Below are positions 38,417 to 47,693 of a stretch of DNA of 64,000 nt, one piece after another. This stretch comes from Bosea sp. AS-1 (GTDB lineage: Bacteria; Pseudomonadota; Alphaproteobacteria; Rhizobiales; Beijerinckiaceae), in the NCBI RefSeq assembly GCF_002220095.1, contig NZ_CP022372.1, positions 2,824,501 to 2,888,500 on the forward strand. The letters run 5' to 3'. Both the position numbers and the translations under genes were made by a program. Positions within the stretch are counted from its first letter, which is position 1; each line of letters opens with the position of its first letter. A model generated the notes under the pieces. That model was given only the letters and a program-made list of their open reading frames with translations, was not told the DNA's origin and searched no databases.

Positions 38417-39271
38417 TCACCCTGCAGCCTCAGCCTGACGCAAAGAGGCGCCGCCGGCGACAGCCGCGTCTCGCGCCGCGAGCAGCCGGTGCGTGGCCGC
38501 CAAGGCCTGTCGCGCCCATTCGCGCAGGCCTAGCTGCGCGGCCCGTTCGAGATGCGGCACCTCGACGCTGATCGGCAGTTCAGCCGGCAGCTGGCTGAAG
38601 ATGCCGACGAGATCGATGTCGCCTTCGCCTGGCAGCAGCCGCGCCTGGCGAGCCGTGTGGATCAGGCCCTCGTCGGTCGTCGGAATTTCGCCGGGTGCGT
38701 CGCAGATCTGAGCGTAGCTCAACCGGCCGGGCGGGATGGCGGCTATGTCAGCAAGCGTGGTGCGCGAGCGTCCGGCGTGGAGCGCATCGACCAGGACGCG
38801 CCCGTTCGGCTGGTCTGCAGCCGTGACGATACGCAAGGCCGCGCGGGCGTCGGGCACGCGGGTCCAGGGCATGAATTCGAGATCGGCGGTGAGGCCATAG
38901 GCGGCGGCCGCTTCGCAGAAGGCAGCAAAGGAAGCGGTGAGCCGGGACTGCTCGGGATCGTCGCCCGCCACAAGGATCGCGCGGACACCGAGCTCGCCGC
39001 AAAGCTCAAGGAACGGGCGAAATCTCTCGACCGTGAAGTCGGCCGCCAGGCGGACGATCTCCATGTCGAAGACCGGCACGCCCGAGGCGATCGCCCTGCG
39101 CGTCTCGGCTCTCAGCGCGGCATCCTCGATCAGGGGGCTGGCATCGCCGCCCGGCGCTGCCGGCAGGGCACGCAGGCCGACGGCATCATAGCCCAGCTCA
39201 GCCGCGAGACGGACGGCGTCCGGCGGGGCGAGCGGAATCGTTGTGAGATAGGCGAGCGAGATCGTCGGCAT
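38417..39271 (-). CDS. TIM-barrel sugar isomerase / dehydroshikimate-dehydratase-like protein
   Basis: The 284-residue protein has the xylose-isomerase-like (AP endonuclease 2) TIM-barrel pattern: AVRLAAELGYDAVGLRAL, GVRAILVAGDD, ADLEFMPWTRVPD, RVLVDALHAGRS and ISVEVPHLE. This superfamily includes sugar epimerases, inosose dehydratase and 3-dehydroshikimate dehydratase. It is the last gene of the eight-gene leftward catabolic operon, 15 bp after the NIPSNAP gene. A second member of the superfamily is at 52036-52863. The reaction cannot be chosen from sequence. Confidence 0.8.
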   Translation of the reverse strand: MPTISLAYLTTIPLAPPDAVRLAAELGYDAVGLRALPAAPGGDASPLIEDAALRAETRRAIASGVPVFDMEIVRLAADFTVERFRPFLELCGELGVRAILVAGDDPEQSRLTASFAAFCEAAAAYGLTADLEFMPWTRVPDARAALRIVTAADQPNGRVLVDALHAGRSRTTLADIAAIPPGRLSYAQICDAPGEIPTTDEGLIHTARQARLLPGEGDIDLVGIFSQLPAELPISVEVPHLERAAQLGLREWARQALAATHRLLAARDAAVAGGASLRQAEAAG

Positions 39272-39286
39272 GTGCTGGGCTCCGGA

Positions 39287-39901
39287 TCAGGCGAGGGGGG
39301 AGATCGCCGTCGGCAGGGCGATGGTCGAATACATCTCGCCGGTCAGCCATTGGGGTCCGCCCTTCGGCGGCCAGATGCCCTTGGCCACGGAATCGGCCCG
39401 GACCGCGGCACGCTGGTCGAGGCTGGCGAAGGGCCAGATATGGGTGAAGCGCGCCGGCCCGTCCAGCGCATACATCGCGATGACGAGCGGCGAGAGCGCG
39501 ACGCGGGCCGGTACGGCTGCCTCCCATGCGGCGATGGTCGGCGGCACGCCGCCATGCTTCAGCATATAGGTGCGGATCTCGTAGACCGACCCGAACTTGC
39601 CGGTTGTGACCGGCGGCAGGAAGGGGAAGGGCGCATAGCTGTCGAAATCGAGCGCGTCGACATCCTCACCACAGCCAAAGGGATTGCTGCTGGCGAGCAC
39701 CCGCTCGCGCTCGTGCCTCAGCTCGACATCGTCGGCGAAGCCGCGCAGCACGGTGATCTGGTTGAGGCGGCCGATCTCGCTCGTCCAGCAGCCAAGGAGT
39801 TTGCCCTTCGCGCCGCTGTCTTTCAGGGATGCGTCGATGGCGGTGACGGCAGAGGCTGCCTTGCCGAGGCGGACGGAGAGGGTGGCGATTTCATAGCGCA
39901 T
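39287..39901 (-). CDS. NIPSNAP family protein
   Basis: The 204-residue protein has two ferredoxin-like alpha/beta modules. The second (VYEIRTYMLKHGGVPPTIAAWEAAVPARV, noted here in parts: YEIRTYMLKHGGVPP and AAWEAAVPARV) is a clear NIPSNAP match; the first (YEIATLSVRLGKAAS, residues 3-17) is more divergent. NIPSNAP proteins often accompany catabolic enzymes and may act as small-molecule binding or dimeric enzymes. It lies between two flavoprotein genes and an isomerase gene. Confidence 0.82.
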   Translation of the reverse strand: MRYEIATLSVRLGKAASAVTAIDASLKDSGAKGKLLGCWTSEIGRLNQITVLRGFADDVELRHERERVLASSNPFGCGEDVDALDFDSYAPFPFLPPVTTGKFGSVYEIRTYMLKHGGVPPTIAAWEAAVPARVALSPLVIAMYALDGPARFTHIWPFASLDQRAAVRADSVAKGIWPPKGGPQWLTGEMYSTIALPTAISPLA

Positions 39902-39919
39902 GGTTTGTCTTCCCGTCGT

Positions 39920-41638
39920 TCAGGAGCGGTTGTTGGTCAGGGGCACGCCGCTGGCGTGATGAGCGGCGACGTAGCCGAAGGTCATGGCGGGGCCGAGCGT
40001 GATACCGCCGGCCGGATAACGCCCCGCCATCATGCTCGACATGTCGTTGCCCACCGCATAGAGCCCCGGAATCGGCGCATCGTCCGGCCCGAGCACACGG
40101 GCACTGGCATCCGTCTTCAAGCCGGCGAAGGTGCCGAGGCTGCCGGCGACGATCTTGACCGCATAGAAGGGGCCGGGGCCGATCGGCGCGACGCAGGGGT
40201 TGGGCAGATGCTCGGGGTCGCCCTGCACCCGGTTGTAGGGTGTGTCACCGCGCCCGAAGGCGGGATCGAGCCCTCGTGCGGCGTCGCGGTTATAGCTGGC
40301 GAGCGTCGCGGAAAAACCGGCCGCATCGATGCCGCAGGCCTGGGCCAGCGACCCAGGGGTGTCGCCACGCTTCAGATAGCCATTGCCCAGCCATGGGCCG
40401 GTCGGGAAGGGGCGAGGCCTGACCCGGCCGAGCCCGTAGCGACGCAGGAAACCGTGGTCACAAACCAGCCAGCACTCCGCCGGCTCGTCGGACGGCGTGG
40501 CGGCGAAAAGCGCCTGCATCACGTCATGGTAGGAATCCGCCTCGTTGCAGAAGCGGCGCCCGTCATGGCGCACCATGATCGCCCCGGGTTTGGCGCGTTC
40601 GATCAGGTGCGGAAAGCGGCCGGTCTTGCCGTCGGGTTTCGGCACGAGCGAGACCGGCGCCCAGGCTCCGGCATTGGGCAAGTCGGTTTCGAGATGGCCG
40701 CCGGCCCTTTCACCAAGCCGGATGCCGTCGCCAGTGTTGGAGCAGGGAGCGGCCGACCAGTGCTCATGCCCCGTTGGCGCATGTGGGAACAGTGCTGCCT
40801 TCCGCGCCGTGTCGTGCGGGAAACCACCGGTGGCGAGCACGACGCCGCGTGAGGCGCGGATCGCCTGCCGGCGTCCACCCGTCTCGACGATGGCGCCGGC
40901 GATCTGGTTTCCATCGCGAAGCAGTTCGATGGCTGCGGTGTTATTCTGGAGGACAATGCCGAGATCGTCGGCGGATTTGAGGAGCCGCGCCGCAAGCGCA
41001 TTGCCATTGACCAGATGCTGGCCGCGGCCATGCCGGGCGCGGTCGGTGAAATGCCGGGCGAGGCGGCGCAGCACATGCAGGAAGGACGGCAGCTTGCGCG
41101 TGGCATTCAGGAAATGCCGCAGGTCGGCCCCGGAACCGACATTCATGCCAAAGGGCGCGACCTCCTCGAGCGGTGGTCGCAGATCCTTGAGCCGTGGACC
41201 CAGCTCGCGCCCGTCGAACGGCTTGGCGCAGAGCGAGCGGCCGCCGGTGCCGGCGCCGGGGCTCTTGCCGTGGAAGTCCGGGATCTGGTTGCCGTCGATG
41301 AAGTCGACGGCCGTCTCGCGCTGGAAGAAGGCGACCATACGCGGCCCCTGTTCCAGCAGCGTCGTCACGAAGGCCTCGTCGTAATCCGCGCCGAGCTCGT
41401 GGCGCAGATAGGTGCGGACCGTCTCCTCGTCCTCCTCGATGCCGGCAGCGCGGGCGAGCGGGTTGCGTGGAATCCACATCCAGCCGCCCGACCAGGCGGT
41501 CGTGCCGCCGAACCGGCTTTCCTTCTCGATGACGACGACATCGAGGCCGAGCGCTGCCGCCGTGACGGCCGCGGCGAGGCCTCCGGCTCCCGAGCCGATC
41601 ACCAGCAGGTCGCAGGACTGCGGCAAGGCCTGGTTCAT
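39920..41638 (-). CDS. FAD-dependent oxidoreductase, 3-ketosteroid-dehydrogenase/fumarate-reductase-like
   Basis: The 572-residue flavoprotein starts with a dinucleotide-binding motif (LLVIGSGAGGLAAAVTAA, acidic residue in VVVIEKES) and GGTTAWSGGWMWIPRN. It ends with GLYAVGNDMSSMMAGRYPAG and ITLGPAMTFGYVAAHHA. This is the FAD-binding 2 family, which includes 3-ketosteroid delta-1-dehydrogenases and fumarate reductases. It would introduce or remove a double bond next to a carbonyl. Its start overlaps the upstream paralogue's stop as TGATG. Confidence 0.88.
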   Translation of the reverse strand: MNQALPQSCDLLVIGSGAGGLAAAVTAAALGLDVVVIEKESRFGGTTAWSGGWMWIPRNPLARAAGIEEDEETVRTYLRHELGADYDEAFVTTLLEQGPRMVAFFQRETAVDFIDGNQIPDFHGKSPGAGTGGRSLCAKPFDGRELGPRLKDLRPPLEEVAPFGMNVGSGADLRHFLNATRKLPSFLHVLRRLARHFTDRARHGRGQHLVNGNALAARLLKSADDLGIVLQNNTAAIELLRDGNQIAGAIVETGGRRQAIRASRGVVLATGGFPHDTARKAALFPHAPTGHEHWSAAPCSNTGDGIRLGERAGGHLETDLPNAGAWAPVSLVPKPDGKTGRFPHLIERAKPGAIMVRHDGRRFCNEADSYHDVMQALFAATPSDEPAECWLVCDHGFLRRYGLGRVRPRPFPTGPWLGNGYLKRGDTPGSLAQACGIDAAGFSATLASYNRDAARGLDPAFGRGDTPYNRVQGDPEHLPNPCVAPIGPGPFYAVKIVAGSLGTFAGLKTDASARVLGPDDAPIPGLYAVGNDMSSMMAGRYPAGGITLGPAMTFGYVAAHHASGVPLTNNRS

Positions 41639-43386
41639 CAGGCGGCATGCTCCGGCGCGGAAGATCGCGATGGCACGCGGTTACCGAGCGCGTGGCGCAC
41701 CGCGCGAAAGGCGAAGGTGATCGCCGGGCCGATGGTGATACCGGGACCCGGATAGGTGCCGCCCATGATCGAGTTCGCCTCGTTGCCGCAGGCATAGAGA
41801 CGGCCGATCGGACGGTCGCCTTCACCCAGCACCTGTGCATCCTCGTCGATGACGAGCCCGGTCGCGGCGCCGATATCGCCGGGCGTCAGCTTGACCGCGT
41901 AGAAGGGCGCGGTCGCGATCGGTCCCAGCGTCGGGTTGGGGAAGCCGCGTGAGGCGTCGCCATTGACCCGGTGATAGTCGGTCGTGCCGCGCCCGAACTC
42001 CGGATCGACGCCGGTGCGGGCGTAGTCGTTCATATGGGCGATGGTCTCGGACAGCGCGGCAGGGTCGGCGCCGATCTTGTCGGCGAGCTCGACGATCGAG
42101 GAAGCCTGGGTGAGATAGCCGTCGGCGAGGAAGGGTTGCAGGTTCTTCGTCCCCATGCGGACCATGCCGAGCCCGTAGCGGCGCAACCCGTCGGCATCGG
42201 TGATGATCCAGCAGGGGATGGTCGGCCGGCTGCGATGCGCCTCGAACATCGCCCGGCTGAACAGGTGGTAGGAGGTCGATTCATTGACGAAGCGCCGGCC
42301 ACCCTGGTCGACGCAGACGGTGCCCGGCTTGCTGCGGTCGAGCACGAAATGCGGGAAGACAGCGATCGATCCGTCGGGGCGCTTGCGGGTCGAAACTGGT
42401 GCCCAATAGGCATTGTCGAGATTGCTTTCACCGAAGCGTGCCCCAAGCTTGAGAGCGAGGTCCTGCATCGCGCCGGTATGGCCTGGCGCAGCCGGGCTCA
42501 ACGACGGCACCGGCTCATTCAGCATCTCGGCGCGCCGCTGCGGATTGCGGTTGTAGCCGCCGGCGGCGAGCACCACACCGAGCCGGGCCTTGATCTTGCG
42601 GTGGGTGTCGCCTTGCACGGCGTTTATGCCGGTGATGCCTCCTGGTCCGGTCAAAAGCTCGTCGACGGAGCAGGCGGTCACGATCGTGCCGCCATGCTTC
42701 TTGAGGGTCAGCAGCAGGCCGCCGATCAGCGCATTGCCCATGACGAGACGCGTGCCGCGCCGCTTGCGCAGGCGATCGATGCCATAGCGGCCGATGATGC
42801 CCGCTGCATGCCGGAACGAGGCCCAGGATTTGCGCAGGTTGAGCAGGTGGCCGATATCGGTGCGGTCGATCATCATGCCGCCGAACAGCGTGAATTCCGG
42901 GATCGGCGGACGGATGCGGTCGATATCGGTGCCGAGCTGCCGGCCATCGAAGGCCACGGGCTCTAGCGCTCGTCCACGCAAGGTCGAGCCTTCGACGTCC
43001 GATTCATAGTCAGGATGCGTCGGGTAGGGGCGGAAATGCACGTCCGTGCGGCTTTCCAGCGTCGCGATCGCCTCGGGGCCGGCGCGCAGGAAGGCGTCAC
43101 GCAATCGGGACGAGGTGCGGTTGCCGACCACGCCGTCGAGAAAGCGGGCGGCCTTCTCGACACTGTCGCCGGTCGCGACCTTCCCGGCATGCATCGAATT
43201 CGGGACCCAGGTCGTCGCGGCGGAGAGCGCGCTCGTCCCGCCGACATGATCCGTCCGCTCGATCACCAGGACGGAGCGCCCCTCGATCGCGGCGAAGACC
43301 GCGGAGGACAGGCCGGCGGCGCCCGAGCCGACGACGACGAGATCGTATTCCGGCTGCTCCGGCAGGGCCTTCAACATCGTGAACAT
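41638..43386 (-). CDS. FAD-dependent oxidoreductase, second 3-ketosteroid-dehydrogenase-like paralogue
   Basis: This 582-residue protein is a paralogue of the next gene, with LVVVGSGAAGLSSAVFAAIE, HVGGTSALSAATTWVPNSM and the C-terminal LYACGNEANSIMGGTYPGPG. The two are adjacent, overlapping, and similar in length, so they may form a heteromer or act in sequence on related intermediates. The ATG at 43386 is followed by a second at 43377. It starts eight bases after the shikimate-dehydrogenase-like gene. Confidence 0.88.
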   Translation of the reverse strand: MFTMLKALPEQPEYDLVVVGSGAAGLSSAVFAAIEGRSVLVIERTDHVGGTSALSAATTWVPNSMHAGKVATGDSVEKAARFLDGVVGNRTSSRLRDAFLRAGPEAIATLESRTDVHFRPYPTHPDYESDVEGSTLRGRALEPVAFDGRQLGTDIDRIRPPIPEFTLFGGMMIDRTDIGHLLNLRKSWASFRHAAGIIGRYGIDRLRKRRGTRLVMGNALIGGLLLTLKKHGGTIVTACSVDELLTGPGGITGINAVQGDTHRKIKARLGVVLAAGGYNRNPQRRAEMLNEPVPSLSPAAPGHTGAMQDLALKLGARFGESNLDNAYWAPVSTRKRPDGSIAVFPHFVLDRSKPGTVCVDQGGRRFVNESTSYHLFSRAMFEAHRSRPTIPCWIITDADGLRRYGLGMVRMGTKNLQPFLADGYLTQASSIVELADKIGADPAALSETIAHMNDYARTGVDPEFGRGTTDYHRVNGDASRGFPNPTLGPIATAPFYAVKLTPGDIGAATGLVIDEDAQVLGEGDRPIGRLYACGNEANSIMGGTYPGPGITIGPAITFAFRAVRHALGNRVPSRSSAPEHAA

Positions 43387-43394
43387 GATCTGCC

Positions 43395-44201
43395 TCAGCC
43401 GATGCGCTCGCCGGCGAGCAGGAACTCGACCATCGCATTCTGCAGCGCCTGGTACATCTGCGTGCCGGTCGAGGTGCGGCAGCCAAGGGCACGGGCCGCC
43501 TCGATCAGCGGCGAGATCGCCGGCACGGTGATGACGCAGCCGACGAAGGTGTCCGGCGAGAGTTTGTCGACCTCGACCGGCAGCGCGTCGCCCGGCTTCA
43601 TGCCGGCAGGCGTGGCATTGGCGACGAGGTTGAAGCCCGTCGGGTCGGGCGAGCCGACGAAGACCTTCGCCTTGCCCTTGCGATTCAGCCGCTCGATCAG
43701 GCTGTCGCGGCGGGCCGTATCCGCATCGTGGATCGCAAGTTCGCTGACCCCGGCGTCGACGAGGGCGAGCGCGATGGCCGAGCCCGCGCCGCCGGCGCCG
43801 ATCAGCAGCGCGCGCTTGCCCTCGGGCTCGCCGCCATTGGCCTTGACCGCGCCGACGAAGCCTAGTCCGTCGACCATCTCGCCGTGCCAGGCGCCGTCCT
43901 TGCGGCGGCGCATGATGTTGACGGCGCCGAGGAAGTCACCGCGCTCGGTGGCGCTAGCGCAGTGCCCGTGGCAGGCGAACTTGTGCGGCACGGTAACGAT
44001 GATGCCGTCGAGATTCGGCAGGTGGTCGGCGGCCTTCAGGAAGGCGTCGAGATGCTCGGGCGCAACCCGCACCGGCGCGACGATACCGTCATGGCCGCGC
44101 TCGGCAAAGGCGGCGGTCATGCCGCCGGGCGATTTCACCTGCGCGATCGGCTCGCCCACGATGACGTTGAGGCGGGTCGCTCCGGTGATCTTGAAGTCCA
44201 T
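43395..44201 (-). CDS. Shikimate/quinate dehydrogenase-like NAD(P) enzyme
   Basis: The 268-residue protein has the shikimate dehydrogenase fold: substrate domain NVIVGEPIAQVKSPGGMTAA, catalytic lysine in GIIVTVPHKFACHG, and the nucleotide-binding ALLIGAGGAGSAIALALVDA. The usual Ser pair of AroE's substrate site reads QVKSP here, so the substrate may differ from shikimate. Being in a catabolic operon argues for oxidation of a cyclic polyol or acid rather than the biosynthetic step. Confidence 0.85.
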   Translation of the reverse strand: MDFKITGATRLNVIVGEPIAQVKSPGGMTAAFAERGHDGIVAPVRVAPEHLDAFLKAADHLPNLDGIIVTVPHKFACHGHCASATERGDFLGAVNIMRRRKDGAWHGEMVDGLGFVGAVKANGGEPEGKRALLIGAGGAGSAIALALVDAGVSELAIHDADTARRDSLIERLNRKGKAKVFVGSPDPTGFNLVANATPAGMKPGDALPVEVDKLSPDTFVGCVITVPAISPLIEAARALGCRTSTGTQMYQALQNAMVEFLLAGERIG

Positions 44202-44232
44202 GGCGTTGTCCTCGGTTCTGTCACTGTGCCGT

Positions 44233-46755
44233 TCAGGCGGCGCATTGCGGTTCGGTCTCGACGACGCCCAGCAGGCGGGCCTGCGTCGCCTCGTCATGTT
44301 CGAGTTCCGTGGCCTCACCTTCGAACGCCACCTGGCCGTTGACCAGCACATAAGCGCGATCAGTGATCGGCAGCACCAGCTCGGCATGGTGCTCGACGAT
44401 CACCATGGCGACGCGGCCACGCAGCTTGACCAGTGCCTCCATCACCTCGTTGACGACGGCCGGCGCCAGCCCCTCGAACGGCTCGTCGAGCAGGACGAGC
44501 TTGCTGGGGACCATGAGGGCGCGGGCGATCGCGACCATCTGGCGCTCGCCGCCGGACAGGTTTTCCGCCTTCGCCGCCTGGCGCGTCTTAAGGCGTGGGA
44601 AGAGCGTGAAGGCTTCTTCCAGGCCGATCCCGCCCGGCCGCTGGGCGAGCAGCAGATTTTCGGTCACGGTCAGGTTGGGGAACAGGCGCCGCCCCTCCGG
44701 GACCAGCGAGATGCCGAGCCGATTGATCTCGAAGGGCTTGAGCTTGCGCAGATCGGTTCCGGCGAAGCGGATCGAGCCCGCGTCGAGCGGCAGGCTGCCT
44801 GTCAGGGCGCGCAGCAGCGTGGTCTTGCCGACGCCGTTGCGGCCGAGCAGGGCGACAGCCTCGCCTTCGCGGATCGTGAGGTCGACGCCGGAAAGCACGG
44901 TGCTGCCGCTGTAGCCGACGGCGATGCCCTTGGCTTCCAGCAGCAGGGCGTCGGCCTTGGCCCCGGAGCGATCGACGGCGGGAGCTGTCGCTCGCTCGCC
45001 ATCCTTGGCGGCGCCGAGATAGGCGGCGATGACCTCGGGATTGCGCGCGACATCGGCGGGCTTGCCGTCCGCGATCATCCGGCCCTGATGCAGCACGGAA
45101 ATGCGGTCGGAGATCGCCAGCACCCGGTCGATGTCGTGTTCGATTAACAGCACCGCGTGGCGCTGGGCCAGACGCTGGATGAGATCGGCGACGACGATGC
45201 GGTCCGCTTCGGCAAGGCCGGCGAGCGGCTCGTCGAGCAGGAGCAGCTTCGACTCGATCGCCAGCGTTACGGCGATCTCGAGCAGGCGCTTGGCGCCATG
45301 CGGCAGGTCCTGGCTCGCGTCGGCTGCTTGTTCGACGAGGCCGACCGCGTCGAGCAGCGACCAGGTCCGGGCGTTGACCTCGGCATCGGCGTGGGCGTCA
45401 CGCAACAGACCGCTGGCGCCGCGGCGCTGGGCCTGCACCGCAATCCGGACATTCTCGAACACGGTCAGGTTCGGGAAGATCGAGAGGATCTGGAAGGAGC
45501 GGGCGATGCCGAGCCGGGCGCGGGCATGCATCGGCAGCTTGGTGATGTCGCGCCCTTCGAAGAAGACCTGGCCTGCGCTCGGCGGCAGCACGCCGGTCAG
45601 CATGTTGTAGAAGGTCGTCTTGCCGGCGCCGTTCGGGCCGATGATCGAGTGCAGCACGAAGGGCCGGACCTCGAGATCAATCTCCCTGGCGGTGACGAGG
45701 CTGCCGAACTGCTTGGAGAGCTTGCGCGTCTCCAGGATCGGCTTGTCGGGATCCATCGCCTGGGCGGCGCTGACATAGGGCTCGATCACAGCCGGGCGCG
45801 GGGGAATCGTGTTGCGCGTCAACGTCCAGCGCTGGCGCCCGAAGACGCGTTGCACCAGGCCGGTGATGCCCTCCGGCGAGAGTAGAGCGAACAGGATCAG
45901 GATCGGCGCGAAGATCAGCCACCAGTTCTCGGTGATCGCCGAAAGGCGGTTTTCCAGGATGATGAAGCTGATCGCGCCCCACAGCGGACCGAGGAAATGG
46001 TGCACGCCGCCGAGTACGGTCATCAGCAGGGCATCGCCCGCATGCTGCCAGCTCAGGTTATTGGCGTAGACGCCCTGCAGCAGGAAGGTCAGCAGGGCGC
46101 CGGCGAAGCCGACGAACCCGGCCATCAGCACAAAGGCGCCGAGCCGCAGCAGATAGACGTTGAAGCCGAGGCTGCGGGCGCGCTGCTCATTGTCGCGCAC
46201 CGCCTGCAGGGCGCGGCCGAAAGGCGCGTGCATGATGCGCCAGAGCAGCCAGACGCCGGCCAGGACGCAGGCGATGACGAAGCCGTGGAAGCCGAGGTCG
46301 CTCGGGAATGTCGGGCGCGCCACGCCCTGGAGCCCATTCTCGCCGCCGGTGACGGCGGTCCATTTGAAAGCGACCTCGAAGGCGATCTGCGAACAGGCCA
46401 GCGTCAGCAACGAGAAGTAGAGCCCCTTGCGCCGCAGGATCAGCGCACCGAGCACAAGCCCGAGCGCCAGCGAGAACAGCGTCGAGAGCACGATGCCGCC
46501 GAGATCGCCCGAAATCCGGCCCAGCACGAAGAAGGCGGCGGCATAGCTGGCGCAGCCGAAGAAGACGGAGGCGCCGAAGGGAACGAGCCCGGTATAGCCG
46601 ACGAGCAGGTTCACCCCCATGCCGTAGAGCGTGTAGATCGCGATCTGGGTGATCAGGCCGACCGGCGCGCCGAGCGCGAGCCACAGCGCCGTCAGGCCGC
46701 AGAGGACGAGGCCGACCCAGAGGACCGGATGCGTGAGCAGGGCGCGAAGGCTCAT
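44233..46755 (-). CDS. Fused LivM-LivG-LivF branched-chain-type ABC transporter (permease plus two ATPases)
   Basis: One 840-codon frame holds three normally separate subunits. Residues 1 to about 330 form a LivM-type permease (YGMGVNLLVGYTGLVPFGAS). Residues about 332-575 form a LivG-type ATPase (Walker A IIGPNGAGKTTF, Walker B LLLLDEPLAGLAEAD). Residues about 600-840 form a LivF-type ATPase (Walker A LLGRNGVGKTTLL, signature NLSGGERQMVAIARAL, Walker B LVLLDEPFEGLAP). The first ATPase has an unusual signature (DLPHGAKRLLEIA). Family members import amino acids, aromatic acids or amides. ATG 46755 overlaps the livH stop as ATGA; an ATG at 46770 also exists. Confidence 0.93.
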   Translation of the reverse strand: MSLRALLTHPVLWVGLVLCGLTALWLALGAPVGLITQIAIYTLYGMGVNLLVGYTGLVPFGASVFFGCASYAAAFFVLGRISGDLGGIVLSTLFSLALGLVLGALILRRKGLYFSLLTLACSQIAFEVAFKWTAVTGGENGLQGVARPTFPSDLGFHGFVIACVLAGVWLLWRIMHAPFGRALQAVRDNEQRARSLGFNVYLLRLGAFVLMAGFVGFAGALLTFLLQGVYANNLSWQHAGDALLMTVLGGVHHFLGPLWGAISFIILENRLSAITENWWLIFAPILILFALLSPEGITGLVQRVFGRQRWTLTRNTIPPRPAVIEPYVSAAQAMDPDKPILETRKLSKQFGSLVTAREIDLEVRPFVLHSIIGPNGAGKTTFYNMLTGVLPPSAGQVFFEGRDITKLPMHARARLGIARSFQILSIFPNLTVFENVRIAVQAQRRGASGLLRDAHADAEVNARTWSLLDAVGLVEQAADASQDLPHGAKRLLEIAVTLAIESKLLLLDEPLAGLAEADRIVVADLIQRLAQRHAVLLIEHDIDRVLAISDRISVLHQGRMIADGKPADVARNPEVIAAYLGAAKDGERATAPAVDRSGAKADALLLEAKGIAVGYSGSTVLSGVDLTIREGEAVALLGRNGVGKTTLLRALTGSLPLDAGSIRFAGTDLRKLKPFEINRLGISLVPEGRRLFPNLTVTENLLLAQRPGGIGLEEAFTLFPRLKTRQAAKAENLSGGERQMVAIARALMVPSKLVLLDEPFEGLAPAVVNEVMEALVKLRGRVAMVIVEHHAELVLPITDRAYVLVNGQVAFEGEATELEHDEATQARLLGVVETEPQCAA

Positions 46756-47621
46756 TCGAAGCGCTCCCATTTTTCACCGAAGAGGCCACGGGGACGCACG
46801 AGCAGGATCGCCGCCATCAGCACATACATGGCCGCGCCCGCCCATTCCGGCTGGAACTGGATGGTCATGGCGGTGGTGATGCCGACGAGCAGGCCAGCGA
46901 TGATGGCGCCGGCATAGGAGCCCAGCCCGCCGATGGTGACGATGACGAAGGCCGGCATGATCGCGCTCGCGGCCATGGAGGGCGTCACCGTCCAGAGCGG
47001 CGCGGCGAGCAGACCGGCGAGGCCGGCAAGCAGGCAGCCGATGCCGAAGACGAAGCTGAACACCACCGGCAGGTTGATGCCGAGAAGCCCAACCATCTCG
47101 GCGTCGCGCGAGCCGGCGCGGATGATGCGGCCGAAGGGCGTATAGGTCAGGAAGGCCCAGAAGGCGATCAGCGCGGCGACCGTCACCGCCAGCACGAAGA
47201 GCCGGTACTTGGTCAGCAGGATCGGGCCGTACTCGACGAAGCCGGCAAGGAAGCGCGGCGCGTTGAAGGGCAGGGGCGCCCCGCCGAAGACCATGCGCAG
47301 GATCGCTTCGATCAGCAGCGCCAGTGCGAAGGTCAGGATCAGACCGAGCAGCGGCTCCTTGCCGTAGAGATGCCGGATCAGCACGACCTCGACGATCATG
47401 CCGACCACGCCGGTCAGGAGTGGCGCCAGCAGCGCCGCCCACCAGCCGAACTCGCGGGCGAGGACGAGGGCGAAGTAGGCGCCGAGCGCGAAGAAGGCGC
47501 CGTGGGCAAAATTCACAATGCCGAGCAGGCCGAAGATGATCGACAGCCCGACTGCAATCAGAACGTAGAGAAAGCCGAGGACCAGACCGTTGACGGTCTG
47601 GGACAGGATCATGTCCAGCAT
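46752..47621 (-). CDS. LivH-type ABC transporter permease
   Basis: The 289-residue protein has about eight membrane helices and the LivH pattern (VNGLVLGFLYVLIAVGLSII, GIVNFAHGAFFALGAYFAL, and the late GGLGSYAGAIIAGLLVGI). It forms the membrane channel with the LivM half of the fused protein. It lies 72 bp after the binding-protein gene and overlaps the fused gene by four bases. Confidence 0.94.
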   Translation of the reverse strand: MLDMILSQTVNGLVLGFLYVLIAVGLSIIFGLLGIVNFAHGAFFALGAYFALVLAREFGWWAALLAPLLTGVVGMIVEVVLIRHLYGKEPLLGLILTFALALLIEAILRMVFGGAPLPFNAPRFLAGFVEYGPILLTKYRLFVLAVTVAALIAFWAFLTYTPFGRIIRAGSRDAEMVGLLGINLPVVFSFVFGIGCLLAGLAGLLAAPLWTVTPSMAASAIMPAFVIVTIGGLGSYAGAIIAGLLVGITTAMTIQFQPEWAGAAMYVLMAAILLVRPRGLFGEKWERFE

Positions 47622-47693
47622 GGCGGACGCTCCCGCAAAGGCGCGAAGTAAGATGGCCGGGACCGCAGAGGCCCCGGCCGGCGAGCCGCGGCG

